NCBI RefSeq assembly: GCF_035582795.1 | Contig: NC_134366.1 | Location: forward strand, 33,589,661-33,653,660 | DNA from: Mycteria americana | Lineage: Eukaryota > Chordata > Aves > Ciconiiformes > Ciconiidae | Direction: 5' to 3' | Length of the DNA stretch: 64,000 nt | In this document: positions 51,272-64,000 of the stretch, in pieces | How positions within the stretch are numbered: the stretch's first letter is position 1 | Layout: every line of letters begins with the position of its first letter | Made by a program: the position numbers and the translations under genes | Notes under the pieces: model-generated | Database searches by the model: none | The model's input: only the letters and a program-made list of their open reading frames with translations | What the model was told of the DNA's origin: nothing

Positions 51272-53235
51272 CACAGAATCACAGAATCGTATAGGTCGGA
51301 AAAGACCTTTAAGATCATCAAGTCCATCCATAAACCTAACACTGCCAAGACCACCACTACACCATGTCCCTAAGCACCTCATCCAAACGTCTTTTAAATA
51401 CCTCCAGGGATGGTGACTCAACCACTTCCCTGGGCAGCCTGTTCCAATGCTTGATAACCCTTTCCATGAAGTAAAATTTCCTAATATCCAAACTAAACCT
51501 CCCCTGGTGCAACTTGAGGCCATTTCCTCTCATCCTGTCACTTGTTACCTGGGAGAAGAGACCGACCCCCACCTCGCTACAACCTCCTTTCAGGTAGTTG
51601 TAGAGAGCGATAAGGTCTCCCCTCAGCCTCCTTTTCTCCAGGCTAAACAGTCCCAGCTCCCTCAGCCGCTCCTCATAAGACTTCTGCTCCAGACCCTTCA
51701 CCAGCTTCGTTGCCCTTCTCTGGACTCGCTCCAGCACCTCAATGTCTCTCTTGTAGTGAGGGGCCCAAAACTGAACACAGTATTCGAGGTGTGGCCTCAC
51801 CAGTGCCGAGTACAGGGGGACAATCACTTCCCTAGTCCTGCTGGCCACACTATTTCTGACACAAGCCAGGATGCCATTGGCTTTCTTGGCCACCTGGGCA
51901 CACTATTGGCTCATATTCAGGCGGCTGTCAACCAACACCCCCAGGTCCTTTCCTGCCAGGCAGCTTTCCAGCCACTCTTCCCCAAGCCTGTAGCGTTGCA
52001 TGGGGTTGCTGTGGCCCAAGTGCAGGACCTTGCATTTAGCCTTGTTGAACCTCATACAAGTGGCCTCAGCCCATCGATCCAGCCTGTCCAGGTCCCTCTG
52101 CAGAGCCTTCCTACCCTCCAGCAGATCAACACTCCTGCACAACTTGGTGTCATCTGCAAACTTACTGAGGGTGCACTCGATCCTTTCGTCCAGATCATTG
52201 ATAAAGATATTAAACAGAACTGGCCCCAACACAGAGCCCTGGGGAACACCACTTGTCACTGGCTGCCAACTGGAGTAAACTCCATTCACCACCACTCTTT
52301 GGGCCCGGCCATCCAGCCAGGTCTTTACCCAGCGAAGAGTACACCCATCCAAGCCATAAGCAGCCAGTTTCTCCAGGAGAATGCTGTGGGAATCTGTGTC
52401 AAAGGCTTTACTGAACTCTAGATAGACAACAGCCACAGCCTTTCCCTCATCCATTAGGCGGGTCACCTTGTCGTAGAAGGAGATCAGGTTGGTCAAGCAG
52501 GACCTGCCTTTCCTAAACCCATGCTGGCTGGGCTTGATCCCTTGGTTATCCTCTACATGCCATGTGATGGCACTCAGGATGATCTGCTCCATAACCTTCC
52601 CTGGCACTGAGGTCAGGCTGACAGACCTGTAGTTCCCCGGGTCCTCCTTCTGGCCCTTCTTGTAGGTGGGTGTCACATTTGCTAATCTCCAGTCAACTGG
52701 GACCTCCCCGGTTAGCCAGGACTGCTGGTAAATGATGGAAAGGGGCTTGGTGAGCACCTCTGCCAGTTCCTTCAGTACTCTCGGGTGGATCTCATCAGGC
52801 CCCATAGACTTATGAGTGTCTAAGTGGTGTAGCAGGTCACTAACGGTTTCCCCCTGGATTATGGGGGTTCCATTCTGGTCCCCGTCCCTATCTTCTGACT
52901 CGGGGGGCTGGGTACCCAGAGAACAATTGGCCCTACTATTAAAGACTGAGGCAAAGAAGGCATTAAGTACCTCAGCCTTTTCCTCATCCTTTGTCCCTGT
53001 GTTCCCTCCCCCGTCTAATAGAGGCTGGAGATTCTCTGTAGCTCTCCTTTTGCTGCTAATGGATTTGAAGAAGTGTTTTTTGTTGTCTTTTACAGCAGCA
53101 GCCAGATTGAGCTCTAGCTCGGCTTTGGCCCTTCTAATTTTCTCCCTGCACAACCTCGCAGCCTTCTACTTCTCCTTGTAGCAGCCTTCTTCGGGTGCCC
53201 TGTAACTTGTCCAGCTAACATCCCAGTTTGTGCAC
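51272..53235 (-). mobile_element. CR1 LINE, about 2 kb, 5'-truncated, carries most of the reverse transcriptase
   Basis: The 3' end is defined by two complemented tail octamers, CACAGAAT CACAGAAT, at 51272-51287. The element extends about 2 kb to a 5' truncation near 53235, where a match to the segment before the RT domain (GQVT-like) fades out. CR1 inserts without reliable target duplications, and none was seen. It lies in opposite orientation to the 46.5-kb copy. Confidence 0.95.
51357..53153 (-). pseudogene. CR1 ORF2 fragment: reverse transcriptase with one internal stop
   Basis: Two open stretches in one frame, 53153-51903 (416 codons) and 51893-51357, are separated only by a TAG at 51903-51905; the other copy has CAA (glutamine) there. 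A second in-frame TAG lies just upstream at 53166-53168. RT landmarks in the first stretch are [17 protein letters not shown] (151-167), motif A LEFSKAFD (245-252), [11 protein letters not shown] (301-311) and the catalytic box FADD (332-335). In motif A the first acidic residue is Glu at 246 where family members have the catalytic Asp. The N-terminal endonuclease is absent through 5' truncation. The copy is therefore inactive but only mildly decayed, which suggests a recent insertion. Confidence 0.93.
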
Positions 53236-56200
53236 AGTGAGTTATGCTGTGCAATGAGTAAATGATGTAGCCAGCAGAGGGCAATGAAGGTCAGTTTTTG
53301 GAAAGGTTACATAAAACAATCTCAAAGTGGTCGAAAATGTAGGGCGAAAAGGTCAAACACGAGCATGTTGTGAACTGCTGCTATACATCCATTTCTGTTA
53401 ATTACTATGAGACCTAAGTGAACCCTTGTGATCATGTGATCTATAAACCTCCTTTTTAATGGCCGTATTAAACAATGTAGTTCCTTATTTATGACAATGT
53501 AATTAATAGTCTTTTCAACAGGGAGGAAAAAACCTAGTAAAAATGATACTGTCCTAAAATAGGACAAACAGCTTAAACCAATAGCCAATAAACCCATAGC
53601 TCCTCATAAATCCCGTTTTATTGGTCTGTTCTGGAGAGCAGTTGTTTTGTTTAACTTGATAAACAGGTCATTTTTCCCAAGACAATTAGGTGCCTGGATG
53701 AAAAAGAGGGAGGGCCAGAGCCTCTTTTTCAGCTGTTACTCAGTTCAGAGGAAAAAAAGTGCTTCTTTCAGTCAGATGCAAAGCTCTATCACAGATACTA
53801 ATCCAACATGCTGGAAATAATGTGAACTTATGGGAGAGAGCAACATTTTTTAACTTGGGTGACATCTGCTAGGGTTGTTACTCATATCTAGGCACTTGGG
53901 CAAGCAGTTGGTGCCAAGAGAGTGCAAGCTGCAAGTGTTATCTGCTTCTGACAATCTGGGCAACATCTTTTTTGAGCCTAATTGTGGCTCTAGGTGCCAA
54001 ATATTTTAAAACTGATCACTTGACATGGCTATGTTAACCAAGGAACAGCTTAATAGCAGGAAATGCCTGGAGTGTTAGTGGGAAATTGTATTTATTTATT
54101 CTGTGGAAGATCCTAAAGGAGCCCTTCAGGACTGGGACCCTGTTGCAGCTCTGCTGTGCTGCACAGGAAAGCTCCTGTGTGCAGTAGACCTGGGTTTCGC
54201 TACTATATGTGTCACGCCTGCTCAGCAATCTGGGGTATGTCACTTGGCTTTTCTGTACTGAGCTTACCACCTCAAAACAGTATTAGTAATTCCTCCTGTT
54301 TAAAGTGCTGTGACTAAAGTGACTATATAAAAGCTAGGTTGTATTTTGATAAGGGATAGGAGAGAGAAAGTAATATCTGTTTTATGAATGTGGTAAGTCC
54401 AAGAGAAAGGTCCTGAGCTATTTGATTGAAATGAAGAGATCCTCCCAAAATTTCAACAGAAAGCTGGAAACTGTAACTGTTCTGGTGAAATTCCTGTCTG
54501 ACCATTCAGACTAACAGAGCCTGACAAGGAAGCTACAAGACCCCATGCAAGAAGGAAATACTCCTTTTAAAAAGGCAAAAAATGGAAAGCAAAACCTCAT
54601 GATGATGGTGTGGACTTCAAATACTCAGGGGAAGGAAGAGCAAAGTCCCAGGGGAAGAGTAGGGGGGGGTCACCTGCCTTGTGCTCCCAGCAGAGATTCC
54701 CAGGTGAGGAACAATTGGCTGGTGGTGAGTGCCCTAATGTTCCTGACTATTAGCAGTGATGATAATTATAACTAAAGCTCTCAGTGCCTGTGTGTACTTA
54801 TTTCAGAAAGAATACAGGACATGTTACACAGTGTCAGACCCAATAAGGAGATGTTAATAAGTACTTGTTTGCATATGAAGTAACTGTTGCTTCTGAGTTT
54901 TTATGATGTCTCGTCAGCTAACAGCCAGGAGTCCGGCTGGCGCCAGCTGGGACGTCAAGTGGGAGCTACCTGGAGAGATGGCAAATATTTGACTTGGTGC
55001 TGATGAGCTAGATTTTAGTCATGGCTCTCTGCTCCCCGTCGAGTGAATTATGGCAGAGGTAGTGAGTGTATTTGAACCCTGATGAACCTTTCTCTTAATG
55101 GCTGCTGATTTTTGCCTCTTTACTGGTCTGACCATTATAATGCAATGAAGAAGTTACATTCATACGAGCACAACTAAAGTGCAATCACAGAGTGGCTCTG
55201 CGACGGCGCCCTTGAGAGCAAAGAGATGCTTTTCCCAGGGGAACAACATCCCCAGGAGGGTAAGAGTTGGTCCTGTGACGGGCGGACTCAGTGGGGCTTC
55301 TTTTTGGCAAATGCAGGCTTCCAGGTGTGCAGTGGAGGGCAGTCTGCCTACAGTTCCCCTCTGCTAGGGCTGACTTCTCTCTTGAGTCATCAGGGCCAGC
55401 TGGGGTTTTGATAAATGTAGGGTTGCCCCAGTTTAGCTGCTGCGCAGTGTTTTAATGGAGTCAGTGCACTGTAATGTAGCAGCACTTCTGCCAGGCTGAT
55501 GTACTCTGCCAGCGTAGATTAAGCGAAATCAGTGAGCACAATAGTTGTAGGCAAGTCACAAATAAATTATATTCATAGGCTTTAATTTTTTTTTTTTTCC
55601 GAGGCTAAGAGGGGCGGTAGTTCAGGCTCCTATGTCTCTCCCATAACACAGACTTCCACCCAGCTACTCCTACCCCTTTGAGGACAGATTTTAGACCTTA
55701 AAGAAAAATGTCAGCATTCATTGTTATCTACTTAGGTACGTAAAATAAAAGTCCCTATCTCCTCACCCATTAAATTAATCATTAGGGGATTTTCTTTCAC
55801 GTTCCTGTCTTGAACTGTAGGAGGAAGAGGAAAATGCTAAAACATTTCTTTTTCTTTTTTTTTTCCCCCTTTCTTTTGAGGTGTTCACACATTAGAGCAA
55901 AATGAAAGCACTGATCAAGGAACAGCCAACATTCCTTACTGTTCCTCTGCTCACACCCATTTCTTCCACAGCCAGACCAGTATCAGCTGTTTGGAGAATG
56001 GAAGGGACAGGCAGCTCCGGGAAAGGTGGGTCGTAGCCAGAGGAGTGTGGCAGTGGCTCCTGGGGCCCCTTCAGCAGGATGTGGATGCGGTGGAGGACAG
56101 CTGAGCCCTGTGTGGACTCACTGCATGGGCATTTAAGCACGGCAGCACCGCAGCAGGGTGTTGCAGCTGGTCATCTGGCATCACCTTTGAGTTGCATACA

Positions 56201-59200
56201 GATCAGATATCATGGCCGGGCAGTCCCTGTGCCGAACATTTCATAAGAGAGCCTGTGATAGTAAAGTAATGAAGAAAATTTTGAAGTCATACGAGTTTAG
56301 GACAAAAGTGCAAGTGTTGAAAGCATTGGGAAGCATACTTGGAAGAAAGTGAAAGTCTTACACTTTCAAAAAAGCAAGATTTAAAGTTTTAAAACTTGTG
56401 ACAGAATCACAAACTCTTGAGGTCTACTTCTTCCTCTACCATTCTTGCTTTGGCCTTGGTGAATCACAGCCCATCCTTTTTTTAGATGTTGAGAGTAATT
56501 CCTAGAGCCCTTTTATATCCAATCAAAAAAGTCTTATACTTAGCACTGGCTTTTCCTCCAAAATATCTAGTATTAGCATTCTTTGCTCATAAGATCAAGG
56601 TTATGCATTTTAAAGAGAGGAACAGAAAATAACAGAATAAATAATAGAATATTGCAAATGAAATGAATTGTTGGTTCTTTTTGTATTCAAAGACCTGAGA
56701 GTGAAAACTTAGTTTATTTTGTAAGCCATTTTCTGCCACTGCAGCAACAGTAAATGACATTTAATAGAATAAGGTAGAATAGTGAAAAAAACCAGAACAG
56801 TTGATCAGAGAGGTGAATGAAGTTTTTCCATTTTCTACGTTAGGGAAACATGAAGTTGACAGCGGTAAAGAAAAACATCTTAAGGCAACAGATTTGCTAA
56901 CATTAAAAGTTTAACTTCTAGAATGTTTTTCATCTTTAAAGAGCAAATTCTTGCTGCTGTACAAGAATCAGCTACAACATTTTTACAGATTTCAACAAGG
57001 AAGTTATATGGTTTATGAGCGGAGAAAGCAAGACAAGGAGGGGTAAAACTATTTTGTAACCACGCCACAATAGGGAGCTAAGAAGTGACTTAGAGTTTTC
57101 TAAATCTGGAAATATTCATAATCAAACATAATCAGTTTATTTGCAGGTAATTGGAATTTGTTTGTGTAAAGAATTGCCAGTAATCTGATAGAGAAACTAG
57201 CAGTGCCTGCATTCTTTAAAATGAAACTGCATGCTCTTGGTTTAGGCTTATTATGTTTTATGATGCATCTTTCCATTGAGGATGCTTTGTGTTTCTTAAT
57301 AGTGAATTATAACATGTCTCCTGAGCTGAGAGCTATTGCCCACTCTCTTGTCAAAAGGTCAAAAATAAACTGGAAATTTCCGTGTTGATAAGAAAGCCTC
57401 AAACCAAAAAATGGCATAAGTGTGGTAATACAAAATGTATGTTGTTGTCACGGGCTCTTAGCCAGACCTGTTCTGAGCTGACCCTACCTTTTTTCTTCCC
57501 TGCTCTCTCCTTTCCCATCTTTTTCTTCTTTCCCATTCTTCATTGCTCCAAACCTAAAGATGGCCAGATATGAAATGCTGCCAGTCAGGATTCCCAAGCT
57601 TCAAAGGGATCTCTCATCAGCAGACAGAGGCTCTTTTGTGTAGCTGTTGGAGAGTGGCTCTGGCTGCTTCCACGCAGGCAGGGAACTCCGGAGCTTCTCT
57701 TCACTCCAGCCTCTCAATGCACCATCTGGATGTCGCAGGAATTCTTTTGTATGTTTTCCCCAAAGCTGCAGATGAAGTAAGACTGCAGTCAGCGCAATGG
57801 TCTGCAGGGAGACATCATTCTACATGAATGAATGCAAAGAAACGGGTCTCTGCGTTTCAGTGCATTGGGAGAGGAAGCCTCTCCCCAAAAGGTGCTCTTG
57901 GCCTTGTGTTTTGCCAGCTCAGAGTAGTCTTAAAACTACAGGAAACAAATGCTGAACTTCTGCTGGGAATTCATCACCAAATGGAGTCCATGGGTACAGT
58001 AACAGAAGAACTGTGAAAAAGAAACTAAACAGAAGTAATGCTAAAACCTTTAGTTTAATACCATTGTCATGAGGTTCTGAGGGTCAGAAAATACTGCTGT
58101 GCTTTCTGAGAGGTGTCTGGGATTTTACAGGAACTGTCAGCTTGATTTCACAAGGCTTTGCTCTAATTTTCTGTGTCCTGCTCTGTGAAAATGTGAGAGC
58201 AAAGTTCTGCTACACCGACAGGTCAGGTTAATACCCACTTACCAAGGTGTAAACAATGTGCCGAGTGCAAGAGCCCAGGAGAGGTGACCCTTCTTTTTGG
58301 AGCAAGTGATATGGAATGGGTGAGAAGGCAACATAAGAACAGCCACAGCGAGTCAAACCTCTGATCTGTTTAACTCGGTATTTTATCAGCTAAGGTGGCT
58401 AGCAGGGAATACTTAGCAAGAATATAAAAAATAGTGTAAATACAGAAAGTGTCTTTCTGTAAGACAATCCGTGAGCTGGGAGAGAGGGACAGTCACTGAA
58501 CAAGGCTGTGGGCGTCCTCTTGCATCTCTTGCAGTGCAGAATTTTAAATTGCCTGTGATTTACTCTCATGTAGAAAAATAGTGTTCATCAATGGCTTTGC
58601 AAAAGGCAAAACCTGCATTTACTTTCTCTTCACTTGCTGGCAGCTGAAGTTTAGCACCACTGGTCTCTGGGGCCAGAGGCTCCTCGAGGCAGATGCAGCG
58701 TCTCTCTGTGTCTCAGCAGCAGAGTGCCAGTTCTCCCCGGGGCTTTCACACGCTCGCATTCGCTGTTGTTCTGTTTCTTCCACTTCACAGATCCAGAAGA
58801 TCTTACCTCTGGTCAGTGGTTCGTGGTACCCATGCCTCTCTAGATTACGTGGCTGGGATTTTTGGTTTTGCTGTGAGCTTATGGGACTGGGACAGCAGGA
58901 GTGAAGTTGAGACAGAAACGGCCTTCTGTGCTGACTTAGCAGATTTCTGATCACTAATAAAGCTGGGCATTCATTTTTGAGAAAGAAGCAACAATCTGGA
59001 GAAAGCAAACTCTCCTGGGGATCTCTTGTCCCCTTCCTTGTGGATCTGAGGGACCTGTGAAACTGTAAACCTGGGGACCACTTCACCTCCCCTGCTCAAT
59101 AAGAAGGTATGCAGTCATGCAAAGTTTCTTGCAACGGTTTCTTGGGTTTTTATTACATTTTTTCATGGGTGTTTCATGAGAGGATGCAATGTGGGATACA

Positions 59201-62200
59201 CTTTCTAGGATTCTAACTAAAGGAGAAGCTAAAAATATGTGCTGTGAGTCACCTTTTAAAAGTACTTTTAGATGCTCTAAGAAAATGATCCTGGAACATT
59301 TGATGATTGAAAAAATATCATACTGAGCCTAAATCAGGACAGCCTTTTTACGCTTTGTGGCTAAAAGATTTTAAGGACACACAAAGGCACAACCAAAGGC
59401 AGAGCTGGGCAGTACAGCAAGGAGAGGGTTTTGCTGACAGTGCATTGTATAGTGGGTACAGGATGGTGCAGTTCTTTGCCCTTCACTGGGCAGCACTCTA
59501 GCATATTAATATCTTTTATTCAACATTTAACAAGATCAGCGCTGTGTCATGGCTGCATTTCTAGGTGATGCCAGTCTGACACTACCTCGGGGTAGAAATG
59601 CTATAACACAAATGTACCTTACAATAATGGAAAATCCTTTCGCAAGCTGGAGAGTAATGCACTCCGAACAGAAGAGCTGCTCTGGTGGCCCCAAGGTGAT
59701 ATCTCCCAGAGAAGTCAGAAACGTGAATGCACACCAGCAGCAGTATTTTACAATAATTTACATGAAAAGAAACAGAATGACAGAACTGGAGGCTACAGTG
59801 AAAACAGATGAGGATTTTTTTCCCTAGCACTAGTGATAGTGAAATATTCTGTGTAAGAATTTTACTAAAACTACATGTTTTGGGGAGAAAAAAAACCTCC
59901 TGGTTTTATCCTTTCCTTCTCTTTTCTTTTTCCTCCATTGTCATTTGGAGGAATCTCATCTTCTTTAAGAGGCTTTACACAAAAGGTAAAGTTGATTCAT
60001 AAACAGAGCATACAGAAGGCATATTAATTTTCCTTATACTATATCTCACTGTCCAAAGTAACTGAGAGCTTTTCCCCATTGCTTTCACTGTGACAGATTT
60101 GTAGTTGGATGAATGGCAAAACCAACTGAAGTGTATTACCTTTATAGCGTAAAAGGGCTGAGGACCATTTTGAAAGGTGGCTAAAGTCACAACATTTAAT
60201 GTGTTGTTCAGCAGCACCTTGGAGCCGAGGATTCTCTCACTCTGTGACTCAGCTCCTCCCAGGTACGTGCCTTGGCTGTCTCCCAGCTCTGCAGCAAGAC
60301 CTGAGCATGCACCAGCCCCAGCAAGCTGTGCCTGCTTATCCATGGGGTGCAACTATGGGGGCAGAGGCTGTGAGGGTGCCAAGGCATGTCACATGCTGTC
60401 TGGACAACCAGGGAAACCATTGGAAGGTGGGGATAGACTGTCTACAGTCTAAGCATTACTGCATAACAAAGGCTGAGATGTATCATACAAGTGGCTCCAA
60501 GCAGCTGGTATCAGAGCCTCTTAAAGGTAGTCCTCCCCCCACCTTCTTTTCTCTCAAAAAATATAAAAGGATTATTAACTAACAGTGGACATCCCCAGGT
60601 AAGGGAATTTCAAATACTGACAAGATCTCTATTACCCAGACCAGTGTGGCCCAGCAGAGCTGGCTGGGAGCACCCCTCCACGGGTGCCATTGCAAGGAGA
60701 TGTGGAAGAGCTGTTGGGCGCCAACAGTCAGTACCTTCCTCTGCATTTGCAAATAGCCTGGGACAAAGCAACCAAAAACATTTGCTGCTTTTGCCTCCCC
60801 ATTAAGGGGATGGAGCGGGAAGCTGTAGGCATGTAACATCTGATGCATGTGGTGCTCGCCGCAGAGGAGCCAAGAGTTATTACCGTCCCAGTGGCCTAGG
60901 GCAGCAGAGGGATATTCTGGGAACCAGCTGCCATGGCTACTGTGGTTGAGCTATTTGGACTTCAGAGTAGTGAGGTTTCCTTGATGCCCAGTGTTTTAAT
61001 CCAGATTTGCAGGTCTTTCCTACACTGACCTACAGATCTCTATCAAGACTAATGCAATCCCTTCTGCTTTCAGTGCAAAAGAGTAGTTTGATAATCCCCC
61101 ACTGCAATGTTGCTCTTTGTTACAGGAGTAATTGCCCTGACCTGGCAATTCTGTTGCCTTTTGTATTTACCCAGGTTTTGCACACTTGAATGGTAATGTA
61201 AACTCAGGCAAAGAGATATAAACCACTGAGCCTCTCGTATTTTTTCCAAACATCAGATGTCATCTTGCTGTCTGCTTTTGCTCTAATTTGTGGGATTTCT
61301 CGTGCTGTGAACATGGCCTTGGAGATTTTTGCCTCAGGTCTCTTGTGGTATTTTTGATTCCTCATTGTGTTCACAATGACAGAGCGCCTTTCAAGACTTG
61401 AGTCTGAACTGGTGACTTGTTTTGCTTGTAATATTCCAATTGCTCGGTAAAGGCTGACTTCAGGGGCTTGCCATGGTCTGTCTGGGTGAGTGCTTGTCCT
61501 CAGTTCCTAAGCATGATTAACAGGGTCCCCTCGTGTCTCAGCCACAGAACTGCATGATCAGATCCAAGCCTGACAGAAATATTTTGCTAGCTTATGTGAT
61601 AAAAAGCTCATCTCCACAGAGACAAAGGAGCTCGGGGGCGTGATGGCAGGTGGGAGAACCCCATAACCCAGTCAGGGAAAGGGGCATGGTCTCTCCCAGG
61701 GCTGTCCCAGTGGTGCCATCAGCCCCATGTGCCGGGGGTGACACCCGGCACCAATGACGGCTGCTCTCCAGAGCACCTTTTGGACTGAGGGGCACACTGC
61801 CTAGGGGTGTGGGACACATTACGGATGCAGGGGAAGAGTATTTTGGGATTGCACAAGATTTATTATTGGAGGTTTAGGGGAGGAACCAAAGACAAGGAAA
61901 GAGAGGGATCAAGGCAGTTTGGGGAGGAAGAAATGTGGGAAAATAGAGTCAGGGCTGGTTGCAAGTAAACAGGCTGATGGTCAGTAGGCTCTCCAGCCAT
62001 GCCCTGCACCTGAGCAATGCAGTCTGTCCTACCTTCTTATTAACTCTGTTTCTAACTATTTTCCTGTGTGAGGGGACTGCCTTCTGTGTGCATGTGTGCT
62101 TGGAGCTGTGTCAGCAGCTGGAGTCAGGCCATGGTCAAGGGGACCACATGACTGTGGTGCCAGCAACCACACTGAGTGAGAGTACGTATGCTAGTGTGCG

Positions 62201-64000
62201 ATAGCTAGCAAATATCAAACTGGACTAGGCAGCAAGTAGGATAACTGTCTTGGGAGCCAGATTTCAAAACAGTCATGACGTGTGTGTCGCTGTGTGTGAG
62301 ACCACCAGAGGAGCTGGCTACCACGGGGACCAGGAGGTCCTGGGCAACTGCCGGAGAGACTGTGGTGTCTGGGGCTGACTGAGAGGTGTGTGTTGGTGTG
62401 TGCAAGAGGGCTCTGCACTGGGGCTGTGGCTTTGGGGGTTTGTATGCCCTGGTGCCAGCAATTGGGGAGACTGGGATCCATGGACAGCTACTGGGCAGAC
62501 CGAGTGTCTCTGCTGGACAGCTGCTGCAGGGGTCCACCTTGTACATACGCACATATATATTCCTATTAACGGACCTTCATCCTGGTCGGCCAGAGAGGCA
62601 AACAGGATGAGGCTGCTGTTTACCTTTGTGTGCGTGCTGGGTGTGCCTGCTGTGTTGATCTGTGTGGCTGGCTATGGATATATGTGTAGATGCGGTGTTT
62701 GTGTGCGTGCCTACTGGCCTCGCTGGACGTGGGGATGTGCCGGGGCAGCCTTGCCTTTCTTTGGCTGCTGGATTCAGCAGCTCCGCAATAGCCTCTTTTT
62801 CTTCCACCTTGTTTTAAAAGTCCTTCTCATGTGGAGTACAGTACTCAACTTGCTGCAATATAATTTCATAACTAACCTTCTCTTGTTAACCGAAATCTGT
62901 TAAAAACTTGGTTTGACAGACAGTGCTGTTAATCAAAAAGCTGCTTTCTGAGTCTTTCTGACTCCTCCCCATTTTGCAGGCACCTGCTGCTAGCAGATAA
63001 AACATGAAGCCTTCCTTTGAGACTTATTCTGATGTCCACACTGTTTCAGTGTTTCAGCTGGCTTCCCAGCATTTTCATAGCCCATTTGGTCCTAGCAAGA
63101 GGTGTTGATCAGCCGTCAGTTAGACCATAACAGTGAGAGGGAGACCTGATGCACGCACACCTACGAGCATTGCCTAACTTCTGCAGGAGACAGAAAGCAT
63201 TTCTAACTGGCTTCCACTGAAGCTTCTTAAGAAAGTAGCTCCTCAAAAACTGCCTTTTTTTGCCTACTAGCTTTTCTTGGTGGAGCAGGTCCAGGATAAA
63301 ACACATAATTAAAACTTGTCATGCATCAATCACTTCAGGGCAAATAATCCAGGTAAGTATTTTGGTTTTACTAGCAGGTAAGTGGGTTTGGTATTTCCTG
63401 TGCCATAATTCAAATTTATGGCAGCAGACTAATTTGTATGCCAGATCCTGTACAGGGAGCAGTCAATGTGGTGCCACAGCTTTACTTGAAGATGATTCAT
63501 ATCAGACTTACAAACATAACACATTATCACATCAGATGATGTCTAATATCTATTCTTGGAAATGAACAAGAGTGATGAGATAAGGACTGTAACAGAACAT
63601 CACAGATTTCAGGAAATTAGCTTTTTCACTGGAAGCCAAAAACTGAGTCTAAAGACTGGGTTTGTTTAGGCCTATATATTTTTTTTTCCCAAAGATCTCT
63701 CAGGAAATTATTCTTATACTGTTTCACATTTGATGTGGTTTTTTTGAAGCAATATCCTGTTGTATTGACCTGTCATACCTGTATGGAAAAACTAAAAAGA
63801 CTTAACTGTAGAAATCTTTTATCTAAGAAAGGTACATGGTAGGAGGATACCATAAAACCAGCCAGGTGCAGTGTGGGAGTTAAAATACAGCCAGACCTGA
63901 AAACAGAGCTGTAGCATTTCTGAGTTAAAACCAAAACCAAACATAACCTTGATTCAACAGAACTGACTCATCTTGAGGCAGACACAGGTTATGCAAACAA
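53236..64000. other. Gene-poor stretch to the right edge
   Basis: Apart from the CR1-like scrap at 58331 no element was identified. The part from about 61600 to 62800 is richer in G and C, with GT-rich patches that create several overlapping open frames (up to 171 codons at 62388-62903) without recognisable domains. A donor-like CCAG|gtaagtatttt occurs on the plus strand at 63350-63360. Confidence 0.6.
58331..58440 (-). mobile_element. CR1-like (L3 group) scrap
   Basis: The segment beginning acataagaacagccacagcg, followed by agtcaaacctctgatctg, matches from memory the amniote repeat start acataagaacggccatactg then ggtcagaccaaaggtcc, including a later gtggctagcag. It is short and diverged, and the strand is inferred from the usual orientation of that family's 3' end. 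Confidence 0.5.

Noticed and set aside
51447..52421. 324-codon open frame on the plus strand
   Set aside because: It is the antisense reading of the CR1 reverse transcriptase region; no independent protein features.
62388..62903. 171-codon open frame rich in Cys, Trp and Gly
   Set aside because: It arises from GT-rich sequence; overlapping frames on both strands are equally open.
27186..63360. Consensus splice-donor strings (for example CCCAG|gtaagtatttt, minus strand near 27186; CCAG|gtaagtatttt, plus strand near 63353)
   Set aside because: Isolated donors are common by chance; no matching exon or acceptor could be assembled into a transcript.
1..64000. tRNA, rRNA, CRISPR arrays, bacterial-type operons
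   Set aside because: No cloverleaf, ribosomal or repeat-spacer pattern was seen; the sequence is clearly vertebrate.

Overview
The window is vertebrate, and almost certainly bird, nuclear DNA. The evidence is CR1 LINE fragments that end in the (ATTCTRTG)n octamer tail, avian-type retroviral LTRs, and a multi-exon gene with GT/AG introns that reads as AGR3, an endoplasmic-reticulum protein of the disulfide isomerase superfamily. There are no operons, ribosome binding sites or CRISPR arrays. Nearly all short open frames are chance.

AGR3 lies on the minus strand. Seven coding exons from 22048 down to 14767 join in phase into a 165-residue protein with a signal peptide, a thioredoxin-like core and a C-terminal QTEL ER-retention signal. 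All splice sites are canonical. The acceptor of a 5' UTR intron is visible at 22088-22089, but the non-coding first exon and promoter were not located. A polyadenylation signal sits at 14541-14546. The active-site motif reads CQYC, whereas the mammalian AGR proteins I know have CxxS; this is the most interesting protein-level observation.

Layout. 1-11893 has no recognisable gene. 11894-12245 is a CR1 fragment. A cluster of three TGACTCA sites around a perfect palindrome lies at 13873-13942, just past the AGR3 3' end. AGR3 fills 14520-22087, with an antisense solo LTR (16026-16591, 5-bp target duplication) in one intron and an ancient palindromic repeat in another. From 22088 to 64000 the window is gene-poor. 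It holds a 20-bp minisatellite (30031), a second ancient palindromic element (33162), an old CR1-like fragment (34510), a second solo LTR with a large trinucleotide expansion (36294-36979), a diverged CR1 (38846), an LTR remnant beside a CR1 3' end (45700-47227), a 2-kb CR1 with most of its reverse transcriptase (51272-53235) and a CR1-like scrap (58331).

In mammals AGR2 and AGR3 are tandem on one strand and a long gene desert separates AGR3 from AHR. The gene-poor right side fits that synteny. AGR2 would be expected beyond the left edge; none of its exons was recognised here.
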